A DNA stretch of 64,000 bases from Stanieria sp. NIES-3757 (GCA_002355455.1 AP017375.1:2852001-2916000); one strand, 5' to 3'; shown: positions 1-9,735, counted from the first letter of the stretch. Program-made: numbers and translations. The notes: generated by a model not told the origin, from the letters alone.

Positions 1-3000
1 ATCGCTATACAACCAGATTTGGCTGAAGTATATGCAAATTTAGGCAGTTTATATGCTGGGCAAAAGCAATGGCAACAGGCGATTGAATATTATCAAAAAG
101 CGATTATTATTAATCCCAAATTTGCAGGTGTTTATGAAAATCTAGCGAAAGTTTGTCAGCAGTTAGGAGAAACAGAGCAATTTTGGCAATATCATCATCA
201 AGCTTTAAGTTTAGAGCCAGAGCGAGCGAAAGGTAAAGATCATATTCTGTTGGCAGATTGGCTGAGAGAAGACAATCAGTTGGAACAAGCAATAGTTCAC
301 TATCGTTATGGAATTAAATTAGAGCCTGAATTACAAGAAGGATATAAAAAATTAGCTCAGGTTTTAGAACAATTGGGACGATGGCAAGAAGCTGCTAGCT
401 ATTATGAGCAAACTTGGCAGTATCAAAATCAATTAGCAGGGGATAATCCTGTTGAGCAAAAATTGCTATCAACTAATGAGATTGTTGTACAGTCTGCTCA
501 TCAAGTTAAAGGAGAAATAACTCAACCAACCAATTCTGTTTCTACCGATGCTATTGATTTAACTATTGCTCAATATCAAAAAAAAGCTCATGATAATCCT
601 AACTCAGCAGCTATTTACTCAAATTTAGGTAGTTTATACGCTCAAAAACAACAGTGGCAAGAAGCGATTACCTGTTATCAGCAAGCCATTCAGTTAAATC
701 CTCAGTTAGCAGGTGTTTATCGCAATTTAGCTAGGGCGTTAGAAAAAGCGGATCAATCTGATAAGGCAATTAAATATTGGTATCACGCTTATAGTTTAGA
801 ACCTGGCAGTGTTAAAGCAGAAGAACATTTGCAATTGGGCAATGCTTTTTTAAAACACAATCAATTAAAGGAAGCAGTAAATTGTTATCATCGCGCCTTA
901 GAACTTTCTCCGAATTTAGCAGAGGCTTATTTACATCTAGGAGAAATTTTACATAGTAAAGGAAAATTAGAAGAAGCGATTCAATATTATCGCAAAGCTG
1001 TTCAACATAACTCTCAAATTGCTCTGCATCATTATCGTTTGGGATTTGTTTTCACCCAACAGAAACAATGGCAAGATGCTATTGTTTGTTATCAACAAGC
1101 GATCAAACTTCAACCCGATTATTGGGAAGCTTGTCATCATCTTGGTGATGCACTCAGTAAAGTATACCGATGGGAAGAAGCAGTTACAGCTTATCAAGCA
1201 GCAATTCAAGTCAAAGACGATTTTTCTTGGACACATAATAATTTGGGAGATGCCTTAGTTCAATTAAGACGATGGCAAGAGGCTGCGATAGCTTTTGAGA
1301 GAGCAAGCGAGTTAAACCCTGATTTTCCTTGGTCTTATTATAATTTAGGCGAAATTTTTACTAATTTAGGTAGATGGGATGAAGCGGTGGCAGCTTACCG
1401 TCGAGCCATTGAACTCAAACCAGATTTACCAACGGTAGGAATTAAATTAGCTGATGCCTTGGGACATCGCTCAAAAATAGATTCAGACCGAGCCTTGAGT
1501 TATTATCAGCAAGAGATTCAACTAAATCCTGATAATCTGCACAACTATTATAAAGCAATCGAAATTCAACCTGATAATGGCAAACTGTATTTACAATTAG
1601 GAAATGCTTTAGTTAAACAGAATCAGTTGGAAAGAGCGATCGTTTATTATCAAATAGCTCTTCAGTATCAGCCTCACAATCGAGAAATATCAACTCAATT
1701 AGAGAAATTATTACCAGGACAAACACAGTTTAATCAAAAACTTTTACTTAGTAGTCCTCAAGGATCATTAAAAGAACAACCAGAAAAAGCTGAAGCTTTA
1801 CTAGCAAAAGCTAAAACTTATCTGGGAGAAAATCAGCTCGATTTGGCAATTGTTGCTTTAAATGCAGCTTTGGAATTTCATCCTAATTATCCAGAAGCTT
1901 ATTTTCAATTGGGTAATGCTTTGACAAAACAGGCCGATCTTGATCGCGCGATTAAATGTTATCGTCAAGCTTTACAATTAGAACCGAATAACTGTTGGTA
2001 TTACAATGGTTATGGTGATGCGCTGAAGGGTAGATTCGATTTAGCTGAAGCAATTTTAGCTTATAGCCGAGCAATTGAACTTAATCCCGATTTTGAAGGA
2101 TTTTACGAAAATAGAGAGCAATCTCAGCAATTACAACACCGTTGGCAGCAAGTACTAGATTATTGTGAGCAGTTAAAGCAAAATGAGTGCCATGATAAGC
2201 TGAGAATTTTGCTGATTACTCCCTATCCTGCCTATCCTCCCAATACAGGGGGAGCGATTCGGATGTTTGAAGAAATTAAATATTTAGGGAGTCGCCATCA
2301 TCTCACTGTTGTTTCTTTTATTTTTGACGAGGCTGATTATCGGCTTGAAGAAGATTTAAAAGAGTATTGCGATCGCGCCATTATGGTCAAATTGGGTGTA
2401 CCTTTAGCACCACGTCGAGTCGATCAACAAAAACAAATCTACCAATGGGGAACTTGGAATATGTGGAAAGTTCTCCAACAATTTAGTCAAGTTAAGTTTG
2501 ATGCAGTTTTATTTGATTTTATTTTTGCTACTCCCTATCATGAACTGTTCAAAAATCATCTAACAATCTTAAATGAACATAATATTGAGTCGAGAATTCT
2601 CAAACAATGCGCTACGATTACCGAGTCAGATATTGCAACGGCTGCAACAGATGTAGAAGCGGTCAAAGTATTTTTGGATTCGGAACGAGAATCTAAATTA
2701 CTTGAAGCTTACGAAAACAAAACTTGGTCTAAATTTGCTTTAACTACTTTAGTTAGTGAAGATGATCGACAAGAATTGCTTAGTCGTTGCCCAAACAGTA
2801 AAGCGATCGTAGTTAAGAATGGGATAGACACCCGCAACATTGTTCCTGTCAACAATAGTCAGGCACAAAAAATGTTGTATATGGGAACGATGACCTATTA
2901 TCCCAACATTGATGCTGTACTATACTTTGCTGAAGAAATTTTACCACTGATTCGGAAACAAAATCCTAAACATCCTTTCTGTATTGCAGGACGCGAACCT

Positions 3001-3408
3001 TCTGCTGAAATTCAGGCTTTAGCTACTCGTTATTCAGCTATCGAGATCGTAGCTAGTCCCAAAAATATGAGCGATGTGGCTCAGAATTGCTCAATCGCAA
3101 TTGTACCCATCCGTTTGGGTAGTGGCACAAGAATCAAAATTCTTCATGCCATGGCAATGGGTTTACCAGTGATTTCTACCAGTCTTGGTTGCGAAGGTTT
3201 AGAAGTAACGGATGGGGAAAACATTCTAATTCGTGATACGCCCAAAGATTTTGCTGAAGCGGTTGTACAGGTTAGTAACGATTTTCAATTGAAGACAAGA
3301 TTAAGTGTTAATGGTCGTCAATTAGTAGAGCAAGCCTATGATTGGCAAAATATTTTTGCTCGCTACGAACAGGAAATTTTATCTTTGATTGAAAACAAGC
3401 AGAAATAA
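1..3408 (+). CDS. TPR-repeat protein with C-terminal family-4-type glycosyltransferase (5' partial)
   Basis: The reading frame is open at base 1, so the true start is upstream; 1135 residues are visible. Residues 1 to about 720 are a long array of tetratricopeptide repeats (recurring A-x-x-x-Y-x-x-A-I-x-L-x-P units), split into blocks by a Q/N/T-rich linker near 145-195. From about 730 (ILLITPYPAYPPNTGG) to the end is a GT-B glycosyltransferase with the sugar-nucleotide loop GSGTRIKIL near 1041 and a GCEGLEV segment after it. The Glu expected before the Ala-Met of this loop is His (KILHAMAMG). TPRs normally mediate protein contacts; I infer a cytosolic enzyme for surface glycan or glycoprotein assembly. 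Two more TPR-fused enzymes follow on the same strand, suggesting one glycan modification locus. The substrate cannot be told. Confidence 0.85.
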   Translation: MAIQPDLAEVYANLGSLYAGQKQWQQAIEYYQKAIIINPKFAGVYENLAKVCQQLGETEQFWQYHHQALSLEPERAKGKDHILLADWLREDNQLEQAIVHYRYGIKLEPELQEGYKKLAQVLEQLGRWQEAASYYEQTWQYQNQLAGDNPVEQKLLSTNEIVVQSAHQVKGEITQPTNSVSTDAIDLTIAQYQKKAHDNPNSAAIYSNLGSLYAQKQQWQEAITCYQQAIQLNPQLAGVYRNLARALEKADQSDKAIKYWYHAYSLEPGSVKAEEHLQLGNAFLKHNQLKEAVNCYHRALELSPNLAEAYLHLGEILHSKGKLEEAIQYYRKAVQHNSQIALHHYRLGFVFTQQKQWQDAIVCYQQAIKLQPDYWEACHHLGDALSKVYRWEEAVTAYQAAIQVKDDFSWTHNNLGDALVQLRRWQEAAIAFERASELNPDFPWSYYNLGEIFTNLGRWDEAVAAYRRAIELKPDLPTVGIKLADALGHRSKIDSDRALSYYQQEIQLNPDNLHNYYKAIEIQPDNGKLYLQLGNALVKQNQLERAIVYYQIALQYQPHNREISTQLEKLLPGQTQFNQKLLLSSPQGSLKEQPEKAEALLAKAKTYLGENQLDLAIVALNAALEFHPNYPEAYFQLGNALTKQADLDRAIKCYRQALQLEPNNCWYYNGYGDALKGRFDLAEAILAYSRAIELNPDFEGFYENREQSQQLQHRWQQVLDYCEQLKQNECHDKLRILLITPYPAYPPNTGGAIRMFEEIKYLGSRHHLTVVSFIFDEADYRLEEDLKEYCDRAIMVKLGVPLAPRRVDQQKQIYQWGTWNMWKVLQQFSQVKFDAVLFDFIFATPYHELFKNHLTILNEHNIESRILKQCATITESDIATAATDVEAVKVFLDSERESKLLEAYENKTWSKFALTTLVSEDDRQELLSRCPNSKAIVVKNGIDTRNIVPVNNSQAQKMLYMGTMTYYPNIDAVLYFAEEILPLIRKQNPKHPFCIAGREPSAEIQALATRYSAIEIVASPKNMSDVAQNCSIAIVPIRLGSGTRIKILHAMAMGLPVISTSLGCEGLEVTDGENILIRDTPKDFAEAVVQVSNDFQLKTRLSVNGRQLVEQAYDWQNIFARYEQEILSLIENKQK

Positions 3409-3468
3409 TTCATTTTTGCCCAACTATTTGTTCAAGATTAATTCAATTTAAACTAAGGTATTTAACTT

Positions 3469-4938
3469 ATGAAAGATTTACAATTAGGAGCTACTTTAGA
3501 ACAACAAGGAAATTTAGAAGAAGCAGTTTTTGCTTATCGTCGTGCTGTTAAGACTGAACCGAAATCGGCTCAAGCTCATCATCTTTTAGCCAAAGCTTTG
3601 ACTAAAAAAGGCTATTGGCAAGAAGCTATTAATTATTATCATAAAACCGTAGAATTAGAACCTAAATTATTTAATTCTTGTCAAGAATTAGGTAAATATT
3701 TAATCAAATTAAATCATCAAGATAAAGCGATTAGTTTATATCAAAAAGTCGGCGAGACTTTAGCAAAAAAAAATCTTTTTCACGATGCGATCGCGATTTA
3801 TGAGCAAGCAGTACAATTAGATTTAGATCAAAAGTGGTTTTATCTTTATATTGGAGATATATATAATCGCCAAGGTAATTCTTTAGCAGCTATTGAAGCA
3901 TATTTAAAAGCAATTGCGATCGCGCCTGAATTTTGGCAACCTCATGATCGTTTATTGATTAAAGTTCAACGAGAAAAACTAGTTCCTGAATTATTAGAAA
4001 GGATGATTGAACCTTATCAAGAAGTAATTAGGAAACGTCCTGATTATTTACTTGGTTATTCTAATTTAGGAGATATTTTAACTAAATTAGGTCGTTTAGA
4101 TCAAGCAATTAGTTGTTATCAAAATGCTAGTTATCGACAAAATTTAAAACTCAAACCAAAATTTGTCGAACAAGCGTGGGATGCAGGAAAAAGAGGACAA
4201 GAACCGAAATTTGTTATTATTGGTTCGATGCGTTGCGGTACAACTTCACTTTATGAATATTTAACTTTTCATCCTCAATTTGTTCCTGCTCTCAAAAAAG
4301 AAGTCAAGTTCTTTAATTTTAATTTTGATGCTGGCAAAGAATGGTATTTAGCTCATTTTCCTGCCATCGCTGAAGGAAAAAATTATGTAACTGGTGAAGG
4401 TAGTCCCGATCATCTTTATTATCCAGAAGTAGCACCCAGAATTCTTGAATTATTTCCCGACATGAAATTAATTGTGATGTTGAGAAATCCAATTGACCGT
4501 TCTATTTCTCAATACTATCACTGGCGAAAAGTTGGCGCAGAATTTCGTTCTTTAAAAGATGCGATCGCGGATGAAATTGAATTAATTAACCAAATGTCAC
4601 GACCTTCTTTTGATGGCAAAATCAACCGAAAAGGTGGTTCAGGTTGTTTACTAGAAAGTGTTTATATCCACTTTTTGCAACAATGGATGTCAATTATTCC
4701 TAAAGAGCAATTTTTAATTTTAAAAAGCGAAGACTTTTATCAAAATACACCAGCTACACTCAATCAAGTTTTTGATTTTATTGGCTTACCAAATTATCAA
4801 CTTAAAGACTATAAAACTTATAATGCTGGTTCTTATTCTGATATTGAACCAGAAATGCGTCAGCTTTTAGCTGAATGCTTCCAACCCCACAATCAAAGAT
4901 TAGAAGAATTTTTAGAAATGAAATTTGACTGGAATTAA
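3469..4938 (+). CDS. TPR-repeat sulfotransferase
   Basis: 489 residues. Residues 1 to about 225 are TPR units; the rest is a PAPS-dependent sulfotransferase domain. The 5'-phosphosulfate loop is visible near residue 247 (IIGSMRCGTTSLYEYL) and the 3'-phosphate-binding segment near 338 (RNPIDRSISQYYH). The family moves sulfate from PAPS to a sugar or protein hydroxyl. It starts at ATG after a TAAGG box and lies 60 bases after the TPR-glycosyltransferase, so joint transcription is likely. Its sulfotransferase half is clearly related to that of the next gene, pointing to duplication. The likely role is sulfation of an exported polysaccharide or glycoprotein; the acceptor is unknown. Confidence 0.88.
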   Translation: MKDLQLGATLEQQGNLEEAVFAYRRAVKTEPKSAQAHHLLAKALTKKGYWQEAINYYHKTVELEPKLFNSCQELGKYLIKLNHQDKAISLYQKVGETLAKKNLFHDAIAIYEQAVQLDLDQKWFYLYIGDIYNRQGNSLAAIEAYLKAIAIAPEFWQPHDRLLIKVQREKLVPELLERMIEPYQEVIRKRPDYLLGYSNLGDILTKLGRLDQAISCYQNASYRQNLKLKPKFVEQAWDAGKRGQEPKFVIIGSMRCGTTSLYEYLTFHPQFVPALKKEVKFFNFNFDAGKEWYLAHFPAIAEGKNYVTGEGSPDHLYYPEVAPRILELFPDMKLIVMLRNPIDRSISQYYHWRKVGAEFRSLKDAIADEIELINQMSRPSFDGKINRKGGSGCLLESVYIHFLQQWMSIIPKEQFLILKSEDFYQNTPATLNQVFDFIGLPNYQLKDYKTYNAGSYSDIEPEMRQLLAECFQPHNQRLEEFLEMKFDWN

Positions 4939-4974
4939 TACAATTAACTTACCTTAATTTTTGCTGATAATATA

Positions 4975-5001
4975 GAGGAAGATTGTGATCTCTTCTTCCT
5001 C
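4975..5001. repeat. Hairpin between the two sulfotransferase genes
   Basis: GAGGAAGA at 4975-4982 pairs with TCTTCCTC at 4994-5001, an 8-bp stem with an 11-base loop. No T run follows, so it is not a standard intrinsic terminator. It may be a processing or attenuation site in the leader of the next gene. Confidence 0.4.
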
Positions 5002-5046
5002 CAAATAATTTATCAATCAGATAAATAGAGAGGAGAAAATTTAAAG

Positions 5047-7248
5047 ATGACTGTTGCAACTTTTACCGAACAAGATTTTCTACCAGAAGAGTCTCCAAGA
5101 GAGGAAACCTCTCAAAGTTCAAAACAAGCAGAAGGTATTCAGATAGATTGTCAGTATAACAGTGATATTTTATTGATCGCTTGTGGTGGTATTTCTCAAG
5201 GAATGGGAATTCTTCCTTATGAATTTTCTCGCATTACCTCAGATTTTAAAATCAAAAAAATATTTTTAAGAGATGGTTTACAAAGTTGGTATCAAAACGG
5301 AATTCAACCAATCGGCAATAATATTGCACAAATTGTTAATTATTTAAAATCTTTTATTCAAGAACAACAAATTCAAAAAGTATTAGTTACAGGTAACTCT
5401 GCTGGAGGATATGCAGCTATTTTATTTGCTTATCTATTAGAAGCAGATGTTGCGATCGCATTTTCTCCCCAAACTTTTATTGACCCTAAAAATCGTGCTA
5501 TTTTTGGTGATAGTCGTTGGCAATCTCAGCTAAATAAATTATATCAATCTCTTAGTAATGAAACTTCCAATCAATATTTTGATTTAATTAAACTTTGGCA
5601 AAATAAAAATACAATTAAAACTCAATTTTATATTTATTTTTGTCGAGAAAATCATCTAGACACAGTTCATGCAGCTCGTCTTCAAAATTGCCAGAATGTT
5701 ACTCTTCAAGCTTATGATGGGAACGAGCATAACATAGTTAAAACTCTCAGAAATATTGGTATCCTTAAACCGCTTCTTTTAACCAAATTATATCCAGAAT
5801 CAGCCCAATTATATTATGAGCAAGGGCTAGCTTATACCAAACAAAATTATTTAGATAAAGCAATCTATTCCTATCTTCGAGCCATTGAAATTGAACCTAA
5901 TTATTTAGAACCTTATTGCCAATTAGGACAGATTTATTTTAAACAAAAAAAATGGGAACAAGCGATCGCTATTTATCAACAAGGTATAGATTTTAGCGGA
6001 GAAAATGCTTTTTTCTTGGAACAATTAGGACAAATTTATCTTCAGCAGCATAATTGGTCTTTAGCTATGAAGAGTTACCAAAAAGCTTTGGAACTCGATC
6101 CAGAATTCACTTGGCTAGGTTATGAACAAAATAGAAGTTATAAAATTGGGCAGTTTTATAATCAATTAGGTACAATTTTTGAAAAACAAAAAAAATGGAA
6201 TAAGGCAATTGAATTTTACTTGCAAGCAATTGAGATTCAACCAAGCATTAAATCTATTTATACTAAAATTAGAAATATTCAAAAAATTAATTTTAATCAA
6301 ATCGATCAAATTATTAATTGTTATCAACAAGCCCAACAAAAAGAAACTATTTTTCCCTCGGAATATTATATTACAGTAGGAGATCTATTAACTCGACAAG
6401 AAAAATTTGACGAAGCAGCTAATCATTATCGTCATGCTTGTTATACTATCACTACTCAAAGTCGACCCGATTTTGTTGAGAAATATTGGAATTATCAACA
6501 GTCTCAAGGTCCTAATTTCATAATAATTGGAGCAGCAAAAGCAGGAACAACTTCTCTTTATCATTATTTATCACAACACCCTCAAATTTTACCAGCCGTA
6601 AAGAAAGAAGTAGGATATTTTAATCGCAGCGATTATTTACCAGCAGATCTTAATTGGTATTTATCTCATTTTCCTACAATTCCTGAAGGGACAAATTTTC
6701 TCACAGGTGAAGCTACTCCTTCTTATTTAATTAGTGATGTTCAAGAAAAAGTTTTTACTTTATTTCCTCAGATTAAATTAATTACTCTTTTAAGAGATCC
6801 TGTTGAAAGAGCTATTTCTCACTATTATCATCGTTGTAAACATGGTTGGGAAAACAACTCTTTAGAAGTAGCAATCAATTCTGAATTAGAAATGCTTAAA
6901 GAGCTTGATTGCCAAGAAAAAATTGAACAGTTTTGCCGAGAAAAAAATTCAATTTATTTGTTAGGTGGTTTATATGTTCATACTCTTAAAAGATGGTTAA
7001 ACGTATTTCCTCAAGAACAAATTTTAATTTTAACCAATGAAAAGTTATTGGCAGAGCCAGAACAAACTATGAAACGAATTTATAATTTTCTCAATTTAGC
7101 TGATAATCAAAATTTAAAATTCAAAAAACATAATGTTGGCTCTTACAATCATCAGGATGAGCAGCTTAGAGAAAGTTTGAGTCAGTTTTTTAAAAGTCAT
7201 AATATTCAGCTAGAAGAATATCTTGGCATGAAATTGGATTGGACTTAA
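5047..7248 (+). CDS. Three-part protein: alpha/beta-hydrolase-like head, TPR middle, sulfotransferase tail
   Basis: 733 residues. Residues about 30-240 look like an alpha/beta-hydrolase fold, with a nucleophile-elbow-like VTGNSAGGYAA (G-x-S-x-G) and a late His in GNEHNIVKTL. Residues about 250-465 are TPR units. From about 488 to the end is a sulfotransferase with the PAPS loop IIIGAAKAGTTSLYHYL and the 3'-phosphate segment RDPVERAISHYYHR. The start ATG follows a good AGGAG box. The sulfotransferase part resembles the preceding gene throughout. The combination of hydrolase-like and sulfotransferase modules on one TPR scaffold suggests coordinated glycan or lipid modification, but this is inference. 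Whether the head is catalytic is unknown. Confidence 0.85.
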   Translation: MTVATFTEQDFLPEESPREETSQSSKQAEGIQIDCQYNSDILLIACGGISQGMGILPYEFSRITSDFKIKKIFLRDGLQSWYQNGIQPIGNNIAQIVNYLKSFIQEQQIQKVLVTGNSAGGYAAILFAYLLEADVAIAFSPQTFIDPKNRAIFGDSRWQSQLNKLYQSLSNETSNQYFDLIKLWQNKNTIKTQFYIYFCRENHLDTVHAARLQNCQNVTLQAYDGNEHNIVKTLRNIGILKPLLLTKLYPESAQLYYEQGLAYTKQNYLDKAIYSYLRAIEIEPNYLEPYCQLGQIYFKQKKWEQAIAIYQQGIDFSGENAFFLEQLGQIYLQQHNWSLAMKSYQKALELDPEFTWLGYEQNRSYKIGQFYNQLGTIFEKQKKWNKAIEFYLQAIEIQPSIKSIYTKIRNIQKINFNQIDQIINCYQQAQQKETIFPSEYYITVGDLLTRQEKFDEAANHYRHACYTITTQSRPDFVEKYWNYQQSQGPNFIIIGAAKAGTTSLYHYLSQHPQILPAVKKEVGYFNRSDYLPADLNWYLSHFPTIPEGTNFLTGEATPSYLISDVQEKVFTLFPQIKLITLLRDPVERAISHYYHRCKHGWENNSLEVAINSELEMLKELDCQEKIEQFCREKNSIYLLGGLYVHTLKRWLNVFPQEQILILTNEKLLAEPEQTMKRIYNFLNLADNQNLKFKKHNVGSYNHQDEQLRESLSQFFKSHNIQLEEYLGMKLDWT

Positions 7249-7274
7249 AATAACAAAAAATTAAAATTGTTACT

Positions 7275-7742
7275 ATGGCTCTCCCCAGAATTAAAATTGC
7301 TAAAGACAAAGCAGACTTAATTCAAAAACTTATAGATAATAAAAATGGAACTGGTCCTTTTCAAACCTATGCTGATGTTGTAGCTTTTGCTGCTAGTTTA
7401 GGATTCAAATATCAGAAGCGAGTACCATTGCAAGAAATATCTAATAGTGAACCAGCACCTATTAGTTTAGAAGTGTTTATTTCTCGTGGTTATGATTGGG
7501 CGATTAAATTAATTGCTATTTCTGAAACTCAACAACTACAAACTTTGGCTAGTTGCAATCGTGACATAGAAGCAGAAAGAATTCAAATTTTTGAAGAATA
7601 TGTTAACGGTGGTTTGGAAAAATTAAAAGATGAATTGCGTGGAGCAGTAGATTATACAGAAAGATTATTATTAATTTTAAGTGCTGAAAGATTTCAAGAA
7701 GAATCGATTGACGAAGAATTTGATTTAAGTAGATTTTTATAA
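7275..7742 (+). CDS. Protein resembling DNA phosphorothioation-associated protein 4
   Basis: 155 residues. The N-terminal stretch RIKIAKDKADLIQKL followed by GPFQTYADVVAFAASLG and a later acidic region match my memory of the Dnd-associated protein 4 family, found beside DNA phosphorothioation (dnd/dpt) modification and restriction genes. No dndA-E or dptFGH gene is seen within this window, so it is an orphan copy here. It starts 26 bases after the sulfotransferase stop, with no clear ribosome binding site, and may be the tail of that transcript. Family assignment is from recognition of the sequence, not from a search. Confidence 0.6.
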   Translation: MALPRIKIAKDKADLIQKLIDNKNGTGPFQTYADVVAFAASLGFKYQKRVPLQEISNSEPAPISLEVFISRGYDWAIKLIAISETQQLQTLASCNRDIEAERIQIFEEYVNGGLEKLKDELRGAVDYTERLLLILSAERFQEESIDEEFDLSRFL

Positions 7743-7819
7743 AATTTTTGCTCTTGCTTACCAATAAAATTGATGCACAATGTCAATCTACAATATCACA
7801 AATTTGGCTGTTTATAAGC

Positions 7820-7851
7820 TATAATAAGAGATTGTGTGATAAAATAGGAGG
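7820..7851 (+). promoter_or_regulatory. Putative rpmB promoter -10 box and ribosome binding site
   Basis: A perfect TATAAT lies at 7820-7825 and a full AGGAGG at 7846-7851, six bases before the GTG start of rpmB. No convincing -35 box is seen at the usual spacing. Confidence 0.5.
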
Positions 7852-7857
7852 AAAACT

Positions 7858-8094
7858 GTGTCTCGCAGATGTCAATTAACAGGCAAAAAAGCCAACAATG
7901 CTTTTGCTGTGTCTCACTCTCATCGTCGTACGAAAAGATTACAGCATGCTAATCTACAAACTAAAAGAGTTTGGTGGCCAGAAGGTAATCGTTGGGTGAA
8001 ATTACGTATGTCTACCAAGGCAATCAAAACCCTTGAAAAGAAAGGCATTGATGCAATGGCAAAAGAAGCAGGCATTAATCTTAATAAATTTTAA
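7858..8094 (+). CDS. rpmB: 50S ribosomal protein L28
   Basis: 78 residues, typical for bacterial L28 of cyanobacteria and plastids. It is a structural protein of the large ribosomal subunit. The N-terminus [20 protein letters not shown] and the basic [18 protein letters not shown] segment are diagnostic. The GTG start is supported by a strong AGGAGG six bases upstream. The gene stands alone between the sulfotransferase region and the pilin island. Confidence 0.97.
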   Translation: MSRRCQLTGKKANNAFAVSHSHRRTKRLQHANLQTKRVWWPEGNRWVKLRMSTKAIKTLEKKGIDAMAKEAGINLNKF

Positions 8095-8115
8095 ATTGAA
8101 AAGATTATCAATAGC

Positions 8116-8153
8116 GATCGCTTTAGAAGTTAGATTAATGGGCGATCGCTATA
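8116..8153. repeat. Pair of HIP1 sites in the rpmB 3' region
   Basis: Two GCGATCGC octamers lie within 40 bases of each other after rpmB. HIP1 is the very abundant cyanobacterial palindrome; because each copy is self-complementary, the pair can also form a stem. No T run follows, so a terminator role is uncertain. Confidence 0.5.
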
Positions 8154-8265
8154 ATATTTGTATTATAAATTTCAACTTGAACAAAAAAAAAGACCACATT
8201 TAAAACAAATTGCGATCTCTATTTTATTTATAATTAAATCAAATTAAATACTCAGACTAAAAAAT

Positions 8266-9594
8266 TTAATTTAAGTTTTTATAATTAACTAATACAAGAT
8301 TATCTTGATAATCAAAACCTGGATTAGGAATAGCAGGAGTTCCAATTTGTGGGTCATTTTGACCAATTTCAAAAGCAAGTATTAACTGATTGTAATTTAG
8401 TTTAATTTTATTGCTATTTGGATCTGGATAGAATTCAAATCCTTTATCAATTAAATATTCTTTTAGAGTTTTTTGACCATCGAATTGTATATTGTAAGGA
8501 GTCGTGTCGAAACCATTATGTAAAACTAAAATCTTTGAATTAGAAGGATTGATAGGAGCAACGTTTGGATAAGTAAAACCATTTTCAGTTTTTACACGAG
8601 AACCACTAACTTCAGTTAATTGAATCTCTACATTTACTGGAGTAACAGACTGAAATGGAGAATCTGAAGCAGTGCAATCAACTGGCGCAGAAGCAACTTT
8701 AACTGTTTGGTTTGAAGTAGGTTGGCTACTAGCAAATTGTCCACTTGACAGTGTTTCTGCTGTTTCATTGTCAAGTTGCAGCGTTGTATTTACGTTTACA
8801 AGAGTGGGAGAACCTCCACCTGTTGGTTTTTGGCATTTAAATTTACCCCCAAGTGGAGAGGGAGGATTCATTGGGCCGAAACCAGCCTTAATTTCAGCGT
8901 CAGTATCAGCTCTAGCAACTGTTTTAGTATCTGCTTGATAAATACTGCTGCCTTCTGAGGATGTCACGATATCACCATTGATGAAAAGCTTTGCTGTTTT
9001 AGCATCTGAAGCAATACAAGCTGCAAAACCAGAAGTTGTAGAACCACTCGCTGATGGTGTTAGTGTCCAACTAGTGCCACAATTGGGAGCAGTAATATTG
9101 GCAACAATTCCGTCAACGAGTGGTCTATCTTGCCAAGTTGCTGATGTATAATTGCCACTATCGTTTAGGGGTGGACCCCAGCGATAAACTACTTTAGGTC
9201 CTTTCCAGACAGAATTACTTTCTGGGTCTTTAAGATAGTAAACAACTCTTGCCTGAGTCGTAGCATTACCGTCGTTATCTATTCCTGGAATTTTGAGTGC
9301 AAAAACAACTGTTTTGCCTGTAGATGTAAAACCTGTAGCATTGGTTGCATTTGGCTCAATTAATTCAGCCCTTCTAATCTCATCAGAAATAAAATCATAA
9401 GCACGAGCTATTTCAGAACGCTTTTCTGACTGAACACTACCCTTTTGGCTCGTTTTCATTATTTGTAATAAGCCAAAACCAGCAGCACCAACAACTACAG
9501 AAGCAATAGCTGCTCCTATTAACAATTCCGTTAAGGTGAAACCAGCATTATTTTTTTGTTTTAAAAATACTTTCAATAAGTTGCGTATTGGCAT
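8266..9594 (-). CDS. Minor pilin / pseudopilin with type IV prepilin leader (PilW- or HpsC-like)
   Basis: 442 residues. Residues about 15-45 form a prepilin signal: a basic leader, the cleavage site before GFTLTELLIGAAIAS with Glu at +5, then a hydrophobic helix. The following EKRSEIARAYDFISDEIRRAELI is typical of PilW/GspJ-like minor pilins. The rest is a large Ser/Thr/Asn-rich domain with several Cys, expected outside the cytoplasmic membrane. It is divergently transcribed from the other four pilin-like genes, sharing a 237-base intergenic region that holds a CRP-type palindrome. It likely belongs to the minor pilin tip or priming complex, or to a polysaccharide secretion pseudopilin set. 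Confidence 0.8.
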   Translation of the reverse strand: MPIRNLLKVFLKQKNNAGFTLTELLIGAAIASVVVGAAGFGLLQIMKTSQKGSVQSEKRSEIARAYDFISDEIRRAELIEPNATNATGFTSTGKTVVFALKIPGIDNDGNATTQARVVYYLKDPESNSVWKGPKVVYRWGPPLNDSGNYTSATWQDRPLVDGIVANITAPNCGTSWTLTPSASGSTTSGFAACIASDAKTAKLFINGDIVTSSEGSSIYQADTKTVARADTDAEIKAGFGPMNPPSPLGGKFKCQKPTGGGSPTLVNVNTTLQLDNETAETLSSGQFASSQPTSNQTVKVASAPVDCTASDSPFQSVTPVNVEIQLTEVSGSRVKTENGFTYPNVAPINPSNSKILVLHNGFDTTPYNIQFDGQKTLKEYLIDKGFEFYPDPNSNKIKLNYNQLILAFEIGQNDPQIGTPAIPNPGFDYQDNLVLVNYKNLN

Positions 9595-9735
9595 GCTAAT
9601 AAGCTGTATTTGAAAAAAATAAATATAGAATTTTCTTGATATTCAGTCACCAAAATAAACAATTAAAACTAGTTTAGCCATCAGAAAAGTTACTTAATTT
9701 TTATCAGGTTGTTCTAAATAATTAATTTAAAAAAG

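Noticed and set aside
8672-8958. Plus-strand frames inside the pilin gene at 8266-9594
   Set aside because: They are shadow frames of the Ser/Thr-rich pilin coding sequence.
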